DNA of 9,159 nt from an uncultured Prevotella sp. Its GTDB lineage: Bacteria > Bacteroidota > Bacteroidia > Bacteroidales > Bacteroidaceae. The position numbers and the translations under genes were made by a program. Numbering within the stretch: the first letter of the stretch is position 1; each line of letters starts with the position of its first letter. Location of the stretch: the NCBI GenBank assembly GCA_900542795.1, contig UQPD01000108.1:1-9159 (forward strand), read 5' to 3'. The notes beneath the pieces were generated by a model that ran no database searches, was not told where the DNA came from, and saw only the letters and a program-made list of their open reading frames with translations. Of the stretch, positions 6,961 through 9,159 are shown one piece after another.

Positions 6961-6995
6961 TGGTTATGAGTATAGTGTGTGGAAAGTGTGAATAC

Positions 6996-7009
6996 TTTTA
7001 GGCCTAAAA
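6996..7009. other. Perfect 14-bp palindrome TTTTAGGCCTAAAA
   Basis: All fourteen bases are self-complementary with no loop, so this is a dimer-binding type of site and not a hairpin. It stands between the A+T-rich tract and the core DnaA-box group. The protein that would bind it is unknown. Confidence 0.6.
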
Positions 7010-7023
7010 ATTTGGTCATAAAG

Positions 7024-7065
7024 TTATCCCCATTATGCACAGTTTTACTCACATTCTTATCCACA
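7024..7065 (+). promoter_or_regulatory. Core DnaA-box group: two abutting 9-mers plus a perfect box
   Basis: TTATCCCCA (7024-7032) abuts TTATGCACA (7033-7041) with no gap, and TTATCCACA (7057-7065) follows 15 bases later. The last two match TTATNCACA exactly and the first differs at one base. All three point the same way. Confidence 0.65.
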
Positions 7066-7167
7066 ACCCTTTTAAGCGCAGAGCTATAGTAAATAGTATG
7101 CCACAGCGCATTTGGGACTAAAGTAATTAACAGGGTGTTGAAAACTAAGATGCGGATGAAAAAAGTG

Positions 7168-7240
7168 CGTGGAGAATGCTCCAAAATCGTGGAGTAAATG
7201 ACTGAAATGGTATGGAAAAGCCTGTTAACTCGTGGAAAAC
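7168..7240 (-). repeat. Phased array of four GTGGA-type 9-mers (reverse DnaA-like boxes)
   Basis: CGTGGAGAA (7168), CGTGGAGTA (7188), TATGGAAAA (7211) and CGTGGAAAA (7231) are spaced 20, 23 and 20 bases apart, close to two helical turns. Read on the minus strand they are variants of TTTTCCACG, the last one a single mismatch from the DnaA box. They would put bound proteins on one face of the DNA. They are weaker than the boxes on the plus strand. Confidence 0.45.
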
Positions 7241-7319
7241 GCTAAAGCCCTAAATGCGATGTGCGGTCATAAGTTATGCGCAGGGCTATCCACGCGTTTT
7301 CCATAATTTATCAACGGGC

Positions 7320-7328
7320 TTATCCACA
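7320..7328 (+). promoter_or_regulatory. Perfect DnaA box beside the methyltransferase promoter
   Basis: TTATCCACA is an exact match to the strong DnaA box. It ends nine bases upstream of the -7 element at 7338, so it lies in the promoter spacer. DnaA bound here should compete with RNA polymerase for the methyltransferase-HAD operon. Confidence 0.65.
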
Positions 7329-7337
7329 GGTTTTTTG

Positions 7338-7345
7338 TAACTTCG
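7338..7345 (+). promoter_or_regulatory. Promoter -7 box of the methyltransferase-HAD operon
   Basis: TTTTTTG followed by TAACTTCG and CA resembles the common Bacteroidales promoter core TTTTTTGTAnCTTTGCA, with a C in place of one T of TAnnTTTG. It lies 26 bases upstream of the ATG at 7372, giving a short leader. No second promoter box is seen before the HAD gene. Confidence 0.5.
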
Positions 7346-7371
7346 CAGACGAAATAAAGAAGTCATTAAAA

Positions 7372-7899
7372 ATGAGAAAACTCACAGTAGAAGATATGCA
7401 CCGCATAGACGTGGCAACCTTTAAGCAAGCGCAAAAGTTGCCCCTTATTATGGTGCTCGATAATGTGCGTTCGTTGCACAATGTGGGCAGTGTGTTGCGC
7501 ACTGCCGATGCTTTCAGAATAGAGGCAGTATATATGTGTGGCATTACAGCTACGCCTCCCTCGGCAGAGATTCACAAAACAGCTCTTGGAGCAGAAGACT
7601 CAGTTGCATGGCAATATTTTGAAGACACCTTGCAAGCGGTCGAAAAGTTAAAAACCGAGGGTTACACTGTGTTAGCGGTAGAGCAAGTTGAAGGCAGTTT
7701 AAAGTTAGGTGATTTTGCTTTCGAGCCACAAAAAAAATATGCGTTAATTATGGGGAATGAAGTGAAGGGTGTGCGTCAGGATGTGGTGGACGCTTGTCAT
7801 CAAGCACTCGAAATTCCTCAATATGGCACCAAGCACAGCATGAATGTTAGTGTCACCGCTGGCATCGTAATGTGGGAGGTGGAGAGAGTTAATCCGTAA
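7372..7899 (+). CDS. SpoU/TrmH-family RNA 2'-O-methyltransferase
   Basis: The 175-residue protein is a compact SPOUT methyltransferase without an added RNA-binding domain. Such enzymes form a trefoil-knot dimer and transfer a methyl group from S-adenosylmethionine to a ribose in tRNA or rRNA. The three SpoU motifs are intact: N37-V-G-S-V-L-R43-T-A; M127-G-N-E-V-K-G133; and I148-P-Q-Y-G-T then S156-M-N-V-S-V, with the invariant Arg43, Glu130 and Asn158. The frame stays open to an earlier ATG at 7276, but that start would add 32 residues with no family likeness and would lie upstream of the DnaA box and the promoter. I therefore chose the ATG at 7372, where the typical family start M-R-K-L occurs. 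The HAD gene follows after 56 bases on the same strand. The exact target nucleotide cannot be told from the sequence. Confidence 0.95.
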   Translation: MRKLTVEDMHRIDVATFKQAQKLPLIMVLDNVRSLHNVGSVLRTADAFRIEAVYMCGITATPPSAEIHKTALGAEDSVAWQYFEDTLQAVEKLKTEGYTVLAVEQVEGSLKLGDFAFEPQKKYALIMGNEVKGVRQDVVDACHQALEIPQYGTKHSMNVSVTAGIVMWEVERVNP

Positions 7900-7955
7900 T
7901 TTTTTTGGGGGATGGAAGAAACTAATTATCCCCTATCACTTATAAAATATTTCTC

Positions 7956-8762
7956 ATGACAAAGAAGAATCTAATGATAGCCCTCGACCTCGACGGCACC
8001 CTTACCAATCACAATAAAGAAGTAACCCCGCTCACTCGCAAGGCATTGTTAGATGCAGAAGAAAATGGTGCCGTATTGGTGTTAGCTTCGGGTCGTCCCA
8101 CTTATGGCATACATCCCGTAGCAGCGTGTTTAGAAATGGAAAAACGAGGTGGATATATCCTTTCGTTTAATGGTGGAAAAATTGTGGATTGTGCCACAGG
8201 CGAGGAACTTTATTCTAAACATTTGCCCGACGAAGTTTTACCCATTCTCCATAATTATGCACGTCAGCACAACTATGCTTTGTTAGGTTATGCGGGCGAT
8301 GAAATTGTTACAGAATTGCCCGATGACAAGTATGCGCAAGAAGAAGGTCGCATCAACAAGATGAGCATACGTGGTGTTGACAATGTGCTTGAGGCAATCG
8401 ATTCTCATCCCACCAAGTTACTAATGGCAGGCGAACCCGACTTAATGGCGAAGGCTGAGGCTGAATTAGCCGATATGCTTGAGGACAAAATGGAAGTATA
8501 TCGTTCAGCTCCTTTCTTTGTTGAGTTAGTACCTAAGGGTATTGACAAGGCGCAATCTTTGCAGCGTTTACTCTCCAAGCTCAATCTTTCGCCAGCCAAC
8601 TTAATAGCTTTTGGTGATGGTTATAACGACCTCTCCATGATACGTCTTGCAGGCAAAGGTGTTGCCATGGCTAATGCAGCTCCCGAAGTGCGTGCTGAAG
8701 CCGACTTCGTAACACTCTCGAATGAGGAAGATGGGATAGCAAATTTTTTAAGTATTAAGTAA
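7956..8762 (+). CDS. Cof-type HAD-IIB phosphatase
   Basis: The 268-residue protein has all four HAD motifs: D11-L-D13-G-T with the nucleophile D11 and acid D13; S45-G-R in A-S-G-R-P; K194 in V-P-K-G-I-D-K; and G220-D-G-Y-N-D225. The cap domain between motifs II and III (about residues 80-190) is the type IIB form seen in Cof, YbjI and YidA proteins. The C-terminal run K-G-V-A-M-A-N-A (234-241) and E-E-D-G-I (257-261) is also typical. These soluble enzymes hydrolyse phosphate esters such as sugar phosphates, but the substrate cannot be read from the sequence. The gene lies 56 bases after the methyltransferase with no promoter box between, so the two probably form an operon. Its last codons (S-I-K-stop) are written in the first units of a 7-bp repeat array. 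Confidence 0.95.
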   Translation: MTKKNLMIALDLDGTLTNHNKEVTPLTRKALLDAEENGAVLVLASGRPTYGIHPVAACLEMEKRGGYILSFNGGKIVDCATGEELYSKHLPDEVLPILHNYARQHNYALLGYAGDEIVTELPDDKYAQEEGRINKMSIRGVDNVLEAIDSHPTKLLMAGEPDLMAKAEAELADMLEDKMEVYRSAPFFVELVPKGIDKAQSLQRLLSKLNLSPANLIAFGDGYNDLSMIRLAGKGVAMANAAPEVRAEADFVTLSNEEDGIANFLSIK

Positions 8763-8822
8763 TAAGTATTAAGTATTACATACTAATGGGTATCAAGTAA
8801 TAGGTAATAAGGAGTAAGTAAT
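8750..8822 (+). repeat. Degenerate heptamer tandem repeat, AAGTAWT
   Basis: The units are AAGTATT, AAGTAAT, AAGTATT, AAGTATT (8750-8777), then a 17-base break, then AAGTAAT, AGGTAAT, AAGGAGT, AAGTAAT (8795-8822). The first units overlap the end of the HAD gene and supply its stop codon. The period of exactly 7 holds within each block. Such arrays arise by slippage and can vary in copy number between strains. Confidence 0.75.
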
Positions 8823-8904
8823 AAAGGTAGGGTGGGCTGAATTATCGTGCAAACCGAATACAATCAAACTTGCTTGAATTGTTGAGGTGCAGCCGATAAT
8901 GCAC

Positions 8905-8939
8905 GGGCTGAAAGCCCATAAGCACATAGCCCTTATGGG
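8905..8939. repeat. Two overlapping, mutually exclusive stem-loops
   Basis: GGGCT-GAA-AGCCC (8905-8917) is a 5-bp stem with a 3-base loop. CCCATAAG (8915-8922) pairs with CTTATGGG (8932-8939) as a perfect 8-bp stem. Both need the same CCC at 8915-8917, so only one can form at a time. The GGGCTGAAAGCCC form is, from memory, common in intergenic repeats of Bacteroidetes. The flanks 8823-8904 and 8940-9012 show no gene. Confidence 0.55.
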
Positions 8940-9012
8940 TAGGGTGTTCAAAATCCTCAAAATGTTCTGCATGATATTTGTTCGTTTTATCAAGAAATTT
9001 CATGCACCAGCC

Positions 9013-9143
9013 TCACCCCGTTAGGGGTGATATAAGGTAGCCAGGTATGAGAGTGAGGGGTTTATCCCCGAACTCTCATGCCTGGTTTCCGTATGTAATA
9101 AAACCAAACTACGCACGCCGTAGGTGTGCAATTGGGCCTAGGC
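9013..9143. repeat. Cluster of strong stem-loops (REP-like intergenic repeat)
   Basis: Four dyads follow one another. TCACCCC-GTTA-GGGGTGA spans 9013-9030. The arms 9041-9054 and 9072-9085 pair at all 14 positions (one as G-U), and inside them GGGG (9057-9060) pairs with CCCC (9066-9069) around TTTAT. GCACGCC (9113-9119) pairs with GGTGTGC (9123-9129) around a 3-base loop with one G-U pair. GCCTAGGC (9136-9143) is a perfect palindrome. No open frame is convincing from 8763 to the end. The single G-U pair in the long stem suggests selection on RNA structure, or hairpin DNA of the REP kind. The contig ends soon after, as assemblies often do at repeats. Confidence 0.65.
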
Positions 9144-9159
9144 GAACAGCCGTTTTCAT

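Larger units (their letters stand above)
6839..7337. other. oriC: Candidate replication origin: non-coding region with a DnaA-box cluster
   Basis: This 500-base gap has no convincing gene. Four 9-mers match the DnaA box TTWTNCACA exactly: 6879-6887 (TTTTCCACA), 7033-7041 (TTATGCACA), 7057-7065 and 7320-7328 (both TTATCCACA). One-mismatch forms occur at 6978-6986 and 7231-7239 (minus strand) and at 7024-7032, 7274-7282 and 7297-7305 (plus strand). An A+T-rich tract lies at 6901-6960 and a 14-bp palindrome at 6996-7009. The flanking genes diverge from it, and rows to the left are mostly C-rich while those to the right are G-rich (G/C 14/7, 19/10, 18/9). dnaA is not adjacent, which is common in this phylum. 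A cluster of DnaA-regulated promoters is the main alternative. Confidence 0.65.

Noticed and set aside
6927..7184. 85-residue minus-strand open frame in the non-coding gap
   Set aside because: It runs across the DnaA boxes and palindrome, shows no protein-like pattern and has no promoter box. The gap is better explained as a regulatory or origin region.
7276..7371. N-terminal extension of the methyltransferase from the ATG at 7276
   Set aside because: The extra 32 residues lie upstream of the apparent promoter and cover DnaA boxes. The family's usual N-terminus starts at 7372.
7908..7933. Stem GGGGAT/ATCCCC between the methyltransferase and HAD genes as a terminator
   Set aside because: It has only six pairs and no T run after it, and the HAD gene has no promoter box of its own, so read-through is more likely.
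8793..8993. 66-residue minus-strand open frame
   Set aside because: It lies in heptamer repeats and hairpin sequence, and its translation has no recognisable feature.
8750..9143. CRISPR array
   Set aside because: The repeat units are 7 bp without spacers and the stem-loops differ from each other; no cas gene is present.

Overview
The window looks like a contig from a member of the Bacteroidales, most likely Prevotella or a relative. This rests on several things: promoters of the TAnnTTTG type, start codons without Shine-Dalgarno sequences, a UvrA of the Bacteroidetes type, an EFR1-type flavodoxin/ferredoxin protein, and an intergenic style rich in A+T. No sequence search was possible, so the genus is an inference. 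The first 48 bases are not genomic: they are an Illumina Nextera read-2 adapter with its index and the Tn5 mosaic end, left on the contig edge.

Layout. Bases 49-293 hold a 66-bp remnant of the 3' end of an EFR1-type gene and a strong terminator. Bases 294-2814 hold a leftward two-gene operon: a LemA-family membrane protein, then a 577-residue membrane protein I do not recognise. Bases 2975-3733 encode an intact EFR1-family protein and 3801-6764 encode UvrA, both leftward. Bases 6839-7337 are non-coding, with a cluster of DnaA-box-like 9-mers, an A+T-rich tract and a 14-bp palindrome; this is a candidate replication origin. To the right, and transcribed rightward, are a SpoU/TrmH-family RNA methyltransferase (7372-7899) and a Cof-type HAD phosphatase (7956-8762). 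The last 400 bases have no gene: a degenerate 7-bp tandem repeat followed by several stem-loops, one with 14 paired positions.

Two points tie the window together. First, the two-gene LemA cassette lies between two direct copies of the last 21 codons plus stop of the EFR1 gene (105-170 and 2975-3040; 61 of 66 bases identical). In sampled rows the cassette also lacks the strong C-over-G strand bias seen in uvrA. That is what an insertion at the 3' end of the EFR1 gene, with the gene end restored, would leave behind, although no integrase is visible and a decayed tandem paralogue would also fit. Second, uvrA and the methyltransferase diverge from the DnaA-box region and the G/C strand bias changes sign there, as expected at a bidirectional origin. 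The methyltransferase promoter lies directly beside a perfect DnaA box, so origin binding and transcription of that operon could interact.
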